A stretch of DNA of 64,000 nucleotides, taken from positions 124,001 through 188,000 of the forward strand of contig CALUOQ010000002.1 of NCBI GenBank assembly GCA_944322325.1, given 5' to 3'. This DNA comes from an uncultured Alloprevotella sp. Its GTDB lineage: Bacteria > Bacteroidota > Bacteroidia > Bacteroidales > Bacteroidaceae. The position numbers and the translations under genes are program-made. Numbering within the stretch: the first letter of the stretch is position 1; the number at the start of each line of letters is the position of its first letter. Shown piece after piece: positions 1 to 7,818 of this stretch. The notes under the pieces are model-generated. The model was not told where the DNA came from, made no database searches, and saw nothing but the letters and a program-made list of their open reading frames with translations.

Positions 1-1086
1 GCACAAGGCCGACAGCACGGCGACGACGACGAGCGTCAGCCCGACTTCCGTCAACAGCCACCCGACGTTGGAGCGGAACGTGGCGCCCAGGCTGATGCGC
101 AGCCGATACTCGCGAAGCCGCCCCACGAAGAGCGACGTCAGGATGGCGAAGTAGTTGAACAGCGCGCTCAGCACAAGCAGCAGCGACAGGCCCGTGAAGG
201 CGGCGGGATACATGAAGTCCTTCCAGAATGTGTCGGGCCCCGCCTGCTTCCCGGCACGCGACAGAGGCATCAGGAAATACGACGAGCGGTTCTCGGAGTC
301 CGCCAAGTACTCCCGGGCCGCGTCGGAGTCGCCGTAGTAATAGGCCGCCTTGGTCCGGAGCACGGCATCGCTGACACGCTCCAGCTGGGCCGGGACTTCG
401 GACAGACGGTCGGGGTCCACGCGCACCAGCATCTTGTAGTTGTAGTTACCCCATTGGAGGTCGTCGTTCGTAGGCTGCTTGGGGCGGACAAAATATAAGT
501 CGGCGGGCAGATTCGTGTTAGCCGGCGGGTCCTCGACCACGCCGGTGATGGTGCGCGGCTCATCGCGCACCGTGACGGGCCGCCCCACGACGTCAAGCGT
601 GCCGAACACGCGCTCCGCCAGCGAGCGGACAATGACGACGCTGCCGTCGGCCTGAAAGGCGTGGGCGGCGTCGCCCCGCACGAAGGTAAGGGGATATTTC
701 ACGAAGAAACTGTCCGGCGCCATCAGGAAGCCTCGCGGACATTTCCACGCCTGCCCGTCGACTACGAAGTCCGAGCCCCACGTATCTCCCCAGTTCATCA
801 CGGGCATCACGTCGGTGAGGGCGGGCGCGTTCTCGCGCAGCTGCTCGGCCAGGAGGTAGGGCTGGGAAAGGCTGTAACTGGAAAAGGAATTCGGACTCTT
901 GACGACGTAAATGTTCCGGTAGTCGGGACGGAAGTTGTCGTAGTGCGTCTCGTACCAGAACCAGTTGACGCTGAACGTAAGGCAGACCAGCCCAAACGCC
1001 AGTCCGACCACCGAAATGGCGGTCTGGCTGCGGTACTTGGCCAGCGTACGGAGCGCCTGCATGAAGTAAGTGTACAAGAGTTTCAT
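1..1086 (-). CDS. ABC transporter permease, MacB/FtsX type (3' end outside window)
   Basis: Reading from the ATG at 1086, the frame is open for 362 codons to the window edge, so the C-terminus is missing. The N-terminus has one membrane segment (AISVVGLAFGLVCLTFSVNW, about residues 20-40). A long extracytoplasmic domain of the MacB_PCD type follows, and a second membrane stretch (SLLLVLSALFNYFAILTSLF) starts the FtsX core with the typical sequence RLREYRLRISLGAT. This layout is usual for permeases that work with a LolD/MacB-like ATPase to move substrates out through a periplasmic adaptor and TolC. It lies 23 bp downstream of the ATPase gene in the same operon. The substrate cannot be read from the sequence. 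Confidence 0.88.
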   Translation of the reverse strand, partial: MKLLYTYFMQALRTLAKYRSQTAISVVGLAFGLVCLTFSVNWFWYETHYDNFRPDYRNIYVVKSPNSFSSYSLSQPYLLAEQLRENAPALTDVMPVMNWGDTWGSDFVVDGQAWKCPRGFLMAPDSFFVKYPLTFVRGDAAHAFQADGSVVIVRSLAERVFGTLDVVGRPVTVRDEPRTITGVVEDPPANTNLPADLYFVRPKQPTNDDLQWGNYNYKMLVRVDPDRLSEVPAQLERVSDAVLRTKAAYYYGDSDAAREYLADSENRSSYFLMPLSRAGKQAGPDTFWKDFMYPAAFTGLSLLLVLSALFNYFAILTSLFVGRLREYRLRISLGATFRSNVGWLLTEVGLTLVVVAVLSALC

Positions 1087-1109
1087 GGCGGCAGGTGTGA
1101 AAGTCGGGG

Positions 1110-1784
1110 TCAGAGTTGGGCGTCGGTGACGATGCGTCCGTCAAACAGATTGACGATGCGGTCAGCGTAGCCGGCGTCGCGCTGCGAGTGGGTGACCATG
1201 ACGATGGTCGTACCGTCGCGATGGAGCTCGCTGAGCAGGTCCATGACTTCGCAACCGTGGCGTGAGTCGAGATTACCGGTGGGCTCGTCGGCCAGGATGA
1301 GGCGGGGCCGCGTGACGACCGTGCGGGCGATGGCCACGCGCTGCTGCTGTCCGCCCGAGAGCTGCTGGGGGAAGTGTTTCGCGCGGTGCGAAATGGACAT
1401 GCGCTTCATCGCTTCCTCGACGCGGCGCCGACGCTCGGCCGACGGAACGCCCATGTAGAGCAACGGAAGCTCGATGTTCTCGTACACATTGAGCTCATCG
1501 ATGAGGTTGAAGCTCTGGAAAACGAAACCGATGAAGCCCTTGCGCAGCTTGTTGCGCTGCATCTCGCTCAGGCGGGCCACCTCGTGACCGTCGAGTAAGT
1601 AACTGCCCGACGTGGGGCTGTCGAGCAGGCCCAGAATGTTGAGCAGCGTGGACTTGCCACAGCCCGAGGGGCCCATGACGGCGACGAACTCGCCGTCAGC
1701 CACTTCGAAACTCACGTCGTTCAAAGCCCAGGTTTCCACTTCTTCGGTTCTGAAAATCTTTTGCAGGTTGGTTGTCTTAATCAT
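1110..1784 (-). CDS. ABC transporter ATP-binding protein (LolD/MacB family)
   Basis: A 224-residue single-domain ATPase of normal length for the LolD/MacB/FtsE group. Visible motifs are Walker [10 protein letters not shown] (about residue 39), the Q-loop in FVFQSFNLI, the signature [12 protein letters not shown], Walker [13 protein letters not shown] and the H-loop in MVTHS. It should energise the adjacent MacB-type permease and pair with the HlyD-like adaptor and TolC encoded upstream. The start ATG at 1784 follows a 403-bp gap full of repeats, which is unusual inside an operon whose other gaps are 23-45 bp. No TAnnTTTG box was seen just upstream, so it probably depends on the upstream promoter. 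Confidence 0.93.
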   Translation of the reverse strand: MIKTTNLQKIFRTEEVETWALNDVSFEVADGEFVAVMGPSGCGKSTLLNILGLLDSPTSGSYLLDGHEVARLSEMQRNKLRKGFIGFVFQSFNLIDELNVYENIELPLLYMGVPSAERRRRVEEAMKRMSISHRAKHFPQQLSGGQQQRVAIARTVVTRPRLILADEPTGNLDSRHGCEVMDLLSELHRDGTTIVMVTHSQRDAGYADRIVNLFDGRIVTDAQL

Positions 1785-1862
1785 CGTAGTAAGTATTTAT
1801 GGGTTAGACTCTATTCGAAATTCAGGGGCAGCGCACGGCATACTCAAAACGGACGCAAGTGA

Positions 1863-1996
1863 CCGTAGGGGCGCGCCGCAGGCACGCCCGCGCCGACCCA
1901 AGGGCGGCAACCCGGCGACCGCATCTTCGCGCACGCAGCGCATCATGGCGGCAGACGGCGCGGCGGAACGGGCGTGCCTGCGGCGCGCCCCTACGG
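1863..1996. repeat. Perfect 27-bp inverted repeat with 80-bp spacer
   Basis: The arm at 1863-1889 begins CCGTAGGGGCGCGCC and is exactly reverse-complementary to 1970-1996, which ends GCGCCCCTACGG. The 80-bp spacer is GC-rich and has no convincing gene. With the 21-bp module array at 2056-2135 it fills the 403-bp gap between the adaptor and ATPase genes. A transcript through here would form a very stable stem. I saw no second copy in the window. It could be a miniature mobile element or an mRNA processing or attenuation structure. Confidence 0.8.
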
Positions 1997-2055
1997 GAGC
2001 TATGCCCGCCCTGCCCGAAACCGACGCGGAAATACGTGGGGCAGCACACGGCAAA

Positions 2056-2135
2056 ACAAGTACTACGACAGTTTTTCCTGTCGCAGCGATAGAAATTTCT
2101 ATCGTAGTACTTGTTTTTCCTGTCGTAGTACTTGT
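2056..2135. repeat. 21-bp module array, 80 bp (n=3), copy A
   Basis: A 6-bp head ACAAGT, three 21-bp modules and the 11-bp tail GTAGTACTTGT. The first 59 bp (2056-2114) form an imperfect palindrome around CGCAGCG, and an extra module adds another right-arm copy. It begins 53 bp after the stop codon of the membrane-fusion gene, on that gene's 3' side, inside the efflux operon. See the findings for the family description. Confidence 0.9.
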
Positions 2136-2187
2136 TTCTTTCATCGTCGGAGACCATTTATCGGTCATTAACTACACGCGTCGCGCC

Positions 2188-3444
2188 CTACTCGGCGAGG
2201 AGCACTTCCTCGGCGTCGCCGAAACGGGCATAACCGGTGACGAGCACCTGGTCGCCGGGGCGGAGTCCCTCGACCACCTCGTATTGCTGCGGGTTCTGCC
2301 GCCCGATGGTGACGGGCACCTTGACGGCCTTGTCGCCGGCGGCGTCGAGCTTGTAAATCCAGCGTCCGCCGGTGGTGGCGTAGAAGTCGCCACGCGGAAT
2401 GACGACGGCCGCCTCGGGCTGGCCGAGCTCGATTTGCAGGCGGAGGCTCTTGCCGACACGGACGTTGTCGGGCACTTCGCCGTCGAAGACAAGGTCGACA
2501 GCGAAGGTGCCGCCCTCGGTCACTTCGGGGACGACCTTCGTCACGTGGAGGGCATACTTGCGGTCGCGGTAGGTGAGCGAAGCCGGGAGGCCGGTGGTGA
2601 AACGGTCGATGTAGAACTCGCTGATGGCGGTCTGCACCTTGTAGCGGTCGAGCACCTTGATTTCGGCCACGGACTCGCCGGCGGCTATCTTCTGGCCCGG
2701 CGTCACGCCGACGTAACTGAGCTGCCCGGCCATGGGAGCCGTCACTACGAGGCGGTCGAGGCGGTCGCGGGCGCGCTCGAACTTGCGCTGCTCGCGCGAC
2801 ATGTCGGCCCGGATGAGGCGGCGGCGCAGGGCGGTGGCCGCGGAGTCCTGACGGAGGCTCTCGCGCTGGAGGGCGGCGACACGGACCTTGTGCTCGTACT
2901 CCTCGGCGGAGAGCTCGAGCTGCGCCTTGCTGATGATGTCCATGCCGTACTCCTCTTGGTTTTGCGCGTATTCCTTGCCGAGGCGCCGGAGCTCGTACTC
3001 GTTCTCAAGAGCCTGCTGCTGGAGATTGATACTCTTCTGCTGCATCTCGATTTCCTGCTCGCGGTACGTCATAAGCTGGCGCTGGAGTTCGTCGTCCTGC
3101 TCGGCGATGTCGCGCAGCAGCTCGGTGTTTTCGAGCACCAGTATGGTGTCGCCCTGCCGCAGCAGGTTGCCCTCGCCGCCCACGACGCGGGCCACGTTGC
3201 CTCCCTCGCCGGCGTTGACCTTGATAGTGAGGATGGGCGCCACGGTGCCGTTGGCGTCGATGTACTCCAGGAACGGAGCGCGCTCCACCCGGGCCACGCG
3301 CACGTCCTGCCGACTGACGCGGTACTGCTGCGGCGCCAGGGCCAGACGCACGACGTAGCCGACGAACACGAGGAAGAGCACGCCGCCTGCCAGGTAATAC
3401 TTGTGGCGACGGTACCAGGGCTTTTTCTTCAGTTGTATATCCAT
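2188..3444 (-). CDS. Efflux periplasmic adaptor (HlyD/RND-type membrane fusion protein)
   Basis: 418 residues. A basic N-terminus is followed by one membrane anchor (YYLAGGVLFLVFVGYVVRLA, about 16-35), then a biotinyl-lipoyl-like half motif (GTVAPI...VNAGEGGNVARVV). A long heptad-rich coiled coil (about residues 105-225, rich in Q, E, L and R) leads to the second lipoyl half (VTAPMAGQLSYVGVTPGQKI) and a beta-barrel domain. This is the standard adaptor architecture linking an inner-membrane ABC pump to TolC. It starts 45 bp after the TolC stop codon, so the two are almost certainly co-transcribed. Confidence 0.92.
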   Translation of the reverse strand: MDIQLKKKPWYRRHKYYLAGGVLFLVFVGYVVRLALAPQQYRVSRQDVRVARVERAPFLEYIDANGTVAPILTIKVNAGEGGNVARVVGGEGNLLRQGDTILVLENTELLRDIAEQDDELQRQLMTYREQEIEMQQKSINLQQQALENEYELRRLGKEYAQNQEEYGMDIISKAQLELSAEEYEHKVRVAALQRESLRQDSAATALRRRLIRADMSREQRKFERARDRLDRLVVTAPMAGQLSYVGVTPGQKIAAGESVAEIKVLDRYKVQTAISEFYIDRFTTGLPASLTYRDRKYALHVTKVVPEVTEGGTFAVDLVFDGEVPDNVRVGKSLRLQIELGQPEAAVVIPRGDFYATTGGRWIYKLDAAGDKAVKVPVTIGRQNPQQYEVVEGLRPGDQVLVTGYARFGDAEEVLLAE

Positions 3445-3489
3445 AGTGTTTGCTGTGTGTAATGATACGTAATTCGGTCCGCGCGAGGG

Positions 3490-4959
3490 TCATTCCTCAA
3501 TCAGCTCGTCGTAGTCCACGACCAGCGGGCGGCCGTGCTCGAAGTCATAGAGCGTGATGCTGCGCAGCGTGTAGTAGAGGCTCCAGTACTCGGAGAGAGC
3601 CGAGAGGTAGGCGCGGCGCGACGCGTCCTTCTCCGTGGTCGACGCGTTGAGGTCGAGGAGCGTGGACTTGCCGCGCACGTAGAGCAGGCGGGCCACCTCG
3701 TTGCGGCGCTGGGCTGTGCGGTCGGCCTGGGCAGCGATGTGGAGGCGACGGGCCTGGAGGTTAAACTGATTGACGAGCTTGCGGACGTTCAGGTCGAAGT
3801 CGGTGCGATCCTGCTCGACCTGTGTCTCGACGAGGTCGCGGTTGGACTTGGCCACGCGTACCCGGCCGCGACCACGCCCCCAGTCGAGGATGGGCAGCGA
3901 CAGGCCGACGGAAACATATTGCTGGTCGAGCAGGCGGTCGTAGAGCGTGCTGAAACGGTCGGACGTCTGGGTGAGGCCGAAGCGCAGGTAGATGTCGGCC
4001 TTGAGTCCGGCGTTGGCACGCGCCGAGGCCACGTTGCTGGCGGCTTCGAGGCGGCGGCGCGCCATGTTCTGTATGTCGGGACTGTTGCTCGCTGCTTCGG
4101 CCAGCGCCTGCGTCATGCTGACGGTGAAGTCCGGCACGCTGTCGGAGAGGAGTACGGCGATGGTGTCGGCGGTCTGTATGCCGAGATAGGTGCGCAGCGT
4201 CTGCATGGCGTTGTCCACCTCGATGCGGGCGTTCATTCGGTTAGTTTCTTCGGTCAGGCGGTTGAGTTCGAGCTGCAACATATCGTTCTCGGTGATGGTA
4301 CCGAGCTGCTCGTAACGGCCGCGGGCCATGCGGTAGAGCGTGTCGGCGTGGGCGTAGTTGTACGAGGCGATTTCGTAGTCGCTCTGGGCCGAGGCGAGAT
4401 TGAAGAAGTAGGTCACGGCGTTGACGGCGACGAGCTCGAGGCTCTCGGTGTAGGTCTGCTGGGCCTCGCGGTAGCGCACGGGCTCGATGCGGCGGTCCCA
4501 CTTCAGGCTGTTGTAACCGAAGAGCGACTGCTGGTAGCTGAGCTGCAAAGGGGCGGTCTGCCAGGAGGACGTGCGGTCGGTGAGCATGTCGAGCCGCGCA
4601 AGAGAGCTGGAGAGCGTGACGACGCCGCCCGTAAAGGGCACGTTCTGCGACAGGTTCAGGGTAAGGTCGGAGTTGATGAAGTTTTGCTCCACAAAACGCA
4701 CCGTACCGTCGGACTGCGTGACCTGGTTGATGGAACGATCGAGCGAGGGATCGGACGTAAGCGTGAGCGAGGGCAGATAGTTGGCCCGGTAGTAGCGGTA
4801 GTTCCAGTAGGCCGACCGGAACGTGTGGCGCGCCGACAGGGCATCGGGCGACTGCGTCCGCGCCAACCGCACGGCGTCAGCAAGCGTCAGGCGGCGGACG
4901 CCCTGCGCGCCGACGGCCTCAGCAACCAAGAGAAAGCACAATAATATAATGTAGCGCAT
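3490..4959 (-). CDS. TolC family outer membrane efflux protein
   Basis: 489 residues from the ATG at 4959. The signal peptide (MRYIILLCFLLVAEAVGAQG) is followed by LTLADAVRLARTQSPD, the usual start of the first TolC repeat. A second repeat begins near VSMTQALAEAASNSPDIQ. The reading frame stays open upstream to 5178, but that extension would run through the sigma-54 promoter and overlap the regulator gene, and the signal peptide starts exactly at 4959. TolC trimers form the outer-membrane duct for tripartite pumps. It is the first gene of the efflux operon, transcribed away from the regulator-kinase pair. Confidence 0.93.
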   Translation of the reverse strand: MRYIILLCFLLVAEAVGAQGVRRLTLADAVRLARTQSPDALSARHTFRSAYWNYRYYRANYLPSLTLTSDPSLDRSINQVTQSDGTVRFVEQNFINSDLTLNLSQNVPFTGGVVTLSSSLARLDMLTDRTSSWQTAPLQLSYQQSLFGYNSLKWDRRIEPVRYREAQQTYTESLELVAVNAVTYFFNLASAQSDYEIASYNYAHADTLYRMARGRYEQLGTITENDMLQLELNRLTEETNRMNARIEVDNAMQTLRTYLGIQTADTIAVLLSDSVPDFTVSMTQALAEAASNSPDIQNMARRRLEAASNVASARANAGLKADIYLRFGLTQTSDRFSTLYDRLLDQQYVSVGLSLPILDWGRGRGRVRVAKSNRDLVETQVEQDRTDFDLNVRKLVNQFNLQARRLHIAAQADRTAQRRNEVARLLYVRGKSTLLDLNASTTEKDASRRAYLSALSEYWSLYYTLRSITLYDFEHGRPLVVDYDELIEE

Positions 4960-4983
4960 GGCGTGATTCGTTTCCCTATACCG

Positions 4984-4999
4984 TGCGAAAAGCGTGCCA
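4984..4999 (-). promoter_or_regulatory. Sigma-54 (-24/-12) promoter for the efflux operon
   Basis: On the minus strand the sequence is TGGCACGCTTTTCGCA. It matches the sigma-54 consensus TGGCACG-N4-TTGCA at 11 of 12 defined positions, with GG and GC correctly spaced. The predicted start lies near 4973, leaving a leader of about 14 nt before the TolC ATG. A sigma-54 activator gene is divergently adjacent. Confidence 0.75.
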
Positions 5000-5053
5000 C
5001 CGACGTAAGACGTTATGGACCAGCGAAAAACGATTCTTTCGTAGCGCAAAACG

Positions 5054-5090
5054 TGTGCGAATCCGCACAAAAATTGTGCGAAAGCGCACA
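5054..5090. promoter_or_regulatory. Two dyad operators, likely activator binding sites
   Basis: TGTGCGAATCCGCACA (5054-5069) and TGTGCGAAAGCGCACA (5075-5090) are two copies of TGTGCG-N4-CGCACA, one arm base differing in the first. Their 21-bp offset places them on the same DNA face. They lie 55-106 bp upstream of the sigma-54 promoter and just upstream of the regulator's own -7 box. This fits upstream activating sites for the adjacent NtrC-family protein, with possible autoregulation. Confidence 0.7.
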
Positions 5091-5112
5091 CTCGCCACAC
5101 GTCCTTAATCCT

Positions 5113-5120
5113 TATCTTTG
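5113..5120 (+). promoter_or_regulatory. TAnnTTTG -7 box for the regulator-kinase operon
   Basis: TATCTTTG, a perfect Bacteroidetes housekeeping -7 box, 20 bp before the ATG at 5141. No clear -33 TTTG is visible; the upstream dyad at 5075-5090 occupies about that distance. Confidence 0.65.
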
Positions 5121-5140
5121 CAGGCGTAACCCCACAGATT

Positions 5141-6508
5141 ATGGAGAAACTGGGAAAAATCCTTATCGTCGACGACAATCAGGACATCCTCTTCGCCCTG
5201 AACCTGTTGCTGGCTCCCCGTGCCGAGAAAGTCAAGGTGGCGACATCGCCCGACCGCATCCCGCAGTTCATGAAAAGCTTCGGGCCGGACCTGGTGCTGC
5301 TCGACATGAACTTCCGGCGCGATGCCATCAGCGGAGAGGAGGGCTTCGAAAACCTGAAAGGGATATTGGAACTCGACCCCACGACGGTCGTCGTCATGAT
5401 GACGGCCTACGCCGACACCGAAAAGGCGGTGCGGGCCATCAAGATGGGCGCGGTGGACTTCATACCGAAGCCCTGGAAAAACGACAAGCTGCTGGCCACC
5501 CTCTCGGCGGCCATGCGCCTGCGCCGGTCGCAGCGCGAGGTGAACGAACTGCAACAGAAGGTGGAGGCGCTCAGTGCACCGCAAGAGGCGGAGCCGCCGA
5601 TGGTCATCGGCCAGTCGCCGGCCATGAACGAAGTGCTTACGCTCGTGGACAAGCTCGGCCAGACGGACGCCAACATCCTTATCCTCGGCGAAAACGGCAC
5701 AGGCAAGGACGTCATCGCCCGCCTGCTGGCCCAAAACTCACCGCGCGCCGGGAAACCCTTCGTCAGCATCGACCTCGGCAGCGTGCCCGAAAGCCTCTTC
5801 GAAGGGGAACTCTTCGGCTACGAAAAGGGCGCCTTCACCGACGCACGCCGCGCCAAGGCGGGCCGCATGGAGGTGGCGTCGGGCGGCACGCTGCTGCTCG
5901 ACGAGATAGGTAACCTGTCGCTCCCCATGCAGGCCAAGCTGCTCACCGCCATCGAGCGGCGCGAAATCACCCGCATAGGCGCCACGCACCCCACGGCTAT
6001 CGACATACGCCTCATCTGTGCGACCAATGCCGACTTGGGCAGTCTCGTGGCCGACGGGCGCTTCCGGCAGGACCTCCTCTACCGCATCAACACCGTGGAA
6101 CTGCGCATTCCACCGCTCAGGGAGCGCGGCAACGACATCATCCTCCTGGCCGAATACTTCCTGGAGCGCCACAGACGAAAGTACGGGAAAGACATTCGCA
6201 GCCTCAGCCGCGAGGCGAAAGAGAAACTGCTCCGTTACGGCTGGCCGGGCAATGTCAGGGAACTGCAACACGCCATCGAGCGCGCCCTTATCCTCTGCGA
6301 AGGACACACGCTGCGCCCTGAACATTTCCTGCTACAGCCCCCGCCCGCGCCGACGCCGGCCCTGCAAACGCTGAACCTGGAAGAGCTGGAACGCGAAGCC
6401 ATCGAAACGGCCATGAAGCAGAGCGGCGGCAACCTGACACGGGCCGCGGAGTTACTGGGCATCACCCGCTACGCACTCTATCGGAAACTGGAAAAACGGG
6501 AACGATGA
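5141..6508 (+). CDS. Sigma-54-dependent response regulator (NtrC family)
   Basis: 455 residues in three domains. A receiver domain (about 5-125) carries acidic DD at 11-12 and the probable phosphoacceptor D55 in LVLLDM. The AAA+ sigma-54 interaction domain (about 145-370) has Walker A GENGTGKD, the sigma-54 contact loop as GAFTDA (a GAFTGA variant) and Walker B GTLLLDEIG. A C-terminal Fis-type helix-turn-helix has GGNLTRAAELLGITRYALYRKL. It should activate sigma-54 RNA polymerase when phosphorylated by the kinase, whose gene overlaps its stop codon (ATGA). The divergent TolC operon has a sigma-54 promoter and paired dyads, so it is the likely target. Confidence 0.93.
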   Translation: MEKLGKILIVDDNQDILFALNLLLAPRAEKVKVATSPDRIPQFMKSFGPDLVLLDMNFRRDAISGEEGFENLKGILELDPTTVVVMMTAYADTEKAVRAIKMGAVDFIPKPWKNDKLLATLSAAMRLRRSQREVNELQQKVEALSAPQEAEPPMVIGQSPAMNEVLTLVDKLGQTDANILILGENGTGKDVIARLLAQNSPRAGKPFVSIDLGSVPESLFEGELFGYEKGAFTDARRAKAGRMEVASGGTLLLDEIGNLSLPMQAKLLTAIERREITRIGATHPTAIDIRLICATNADLGSLVADGRFRQDLLYRINTVELRIPPLRERGNDIILLAEYFLERHRRKYGKDIRSLSREAKEKLLRYGWPGNVRELQHAIERALILCEGHTLRPEHFLLQPPPAPTPALQTLNLEELEREAIETAMKQSGGNLTRAAELLGITRYALYRKLEKRER

Positions 6509-7794
6509 GACATTATTCGCTCAAAATGTTCGGAGCGGCCATCCTGCTGCTCGCCATGACGGCCGTCGGATGGAAAGCGCTCGACGCCGGACTCTACGTG
6601 TCGGCCACACTGGCCTTTCTGTTCGACGTCGGACTCATCGTCTTCATCTACCGCCTTCAGATTAACCTCATGGGAACGCTGAAATACCTCATCAGCTGCA
6701 TCCGTTACAACGACACCGAGCACATTCCCCTGCCAGCCTACCGAAACCGACTGGTGCAGGAACTGGCCACCGAACTGAGCGACACGTTCGAAGCACTCAA
6801 GCTGCGCATCAGCGAAGAGAACACCCGCCTGAAATACTATGAGCAGCTGTTGAATCAAGTGAACCTGCCGGTGGTCGTGACGGACCGACAGGCCAACATC
6901 GAGTGGCGGAACCGCGCTGCGACCAAGGCGTTCGGGAACGACGCCAAACTACCCGAAGCCTGGCTCGCCGCTCCGGACAAACGGACCAAGGCGGTACAGC
7001 TGACGAGGCACGGGCAGACAATCGAGATGGCAATGACGGCGGACACGTTCACGGTCGGAACGCGCGACTTGTGGCTCCTTAGCTTCAAGGACATCGGCGA
7101 CATGCTCGAACAAAACGAGCTCGAAGCACAACAAAAGCTAATACGCGTACTGACGCACGAGGTGATGAATTCGCTCTCCCCTATCCTGTCGTTGACGGAG
7201 ACCATGACCGAGTATTGCACCGCCCAGACTGCCGAGACGGCCGAAGCGGACACGATGCGCCAGGCACTGCAAACCATCCACCGCCGCAGCGAGGGCCTGA
7301 TGCAGTTCGTCGAAAACTATCGCCGACTGACGCGCTTGCCGTCACCTGTCATAGCGCCAATCCAAGTGGACGACCTGCTGGCCGACCTGAAGCAACTGTT
7401 CCCGGCCGCTTACGTCAGGTTTCACGCCTCGCCGCGGGGCGCGACGGTGATGGCCGACCGTTCCCAGCTGGAGCAGGCCCTGATTAACCTGATGAAAAAC
7501 GCCTGCGAGGCGGTCGAGGGGCAACCCGAGGCCAAAGTGCAGCTGACGTTCCAACGCTTGGCCGGCGACGGCGACCACTTCTACGTCGAGGACAACGGGC
7601 CGGGACTGCGCCCGGAAGTGGCGGAGCAGGTCTTCGTCCCCTTCTTTACGACGAAACCGGGTGGATCGGGCATCGGGTTGAGCCTGTGTAAGCAAATCGC
7701 CCGACTGCACGGCGGAAACATCCGCCTACAGTCGAGCGAGGGAATTGGCACACGGGTGGACTTCCTGCTGCCGCCGGGCCCGAAAACACACTAA
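6505..7794 (+). CDS. Sensor histidine kinase
   Basis: 429 residues, overlapping the regulator by 4 bp, so translation is probably coupled. Two membrane segments lie close together near the N-terminus (about 9-23 and 28-47) with almost no extracytoplasmic loop. A PAS-like region follows (VTDRQANIEWRNRAA), then a HisKA motif (LTHEVMNSLSPI, the phosphorylated His within it) and the ATPase boxes N (LINLMKNACEA), G1 (VEDNGPGL) and G2 (GGSGIGLSLC). Such short-loop kinases often sense membrane or intracellular signals. Its partner is the sigma-54 regulator. The signal is unknown but probably relates to envelope stress or to a pump substrate. Confidence 0.92.
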   Translation: MRHYSLKMFGAAILLLAMTAVGWKALDAGLYVSATLAFLFDVGLIVFIYRLQINLMGTLKYLISCIRYNDTEHIPLPAYRNRLVQELATELSDTFEALKLRISEENTRLKYYEQLLNQVNLPVVVTDRQANIEWRNRAATKAFGNDAKLPEAWLAAPDKRTKAVQLTRHGQTIEMAMTADTFTVGTRDLWLLSFKDIGDMLEQNELEAQQKLIRVLTHEVMNSLSPILSLTETMTEYCTAQTAETAEADTMRQALQTIHRRSEGLMQFVENYRRLTRLPSPVIAPIQVDDLLADLKQLFPAAYVRFHASPRGATVMADRSQLEQALINLMKNACEAVEGQPEAKVQLTFQRLAGDGDHFYVEDNGPGLRPEVAEQVFVPFFTTKPGGSGIGLSLCKQIARLHGGNIRLQSSEGIGTRVDFLLPPGPKTH

Positions 7795-7818
7795 AAGTCC
7801 TCGCCTCGCGGAGGATTG

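Noticed and set aside
1612..3462. Long plus-strand open frame of about 616 codons opposite the adaptor gene
   Set aside because: It is the antisense shadow of a GC-rich gene with clear adaptor motifs on the minus strand, and its translation shows no recognisable domain.
4960..5178. Upstream extension of the TolC gene
   Set aside because: It would overlap the regulator gene and include the sigma-54 promoter. The signal peptide begins at 4959.
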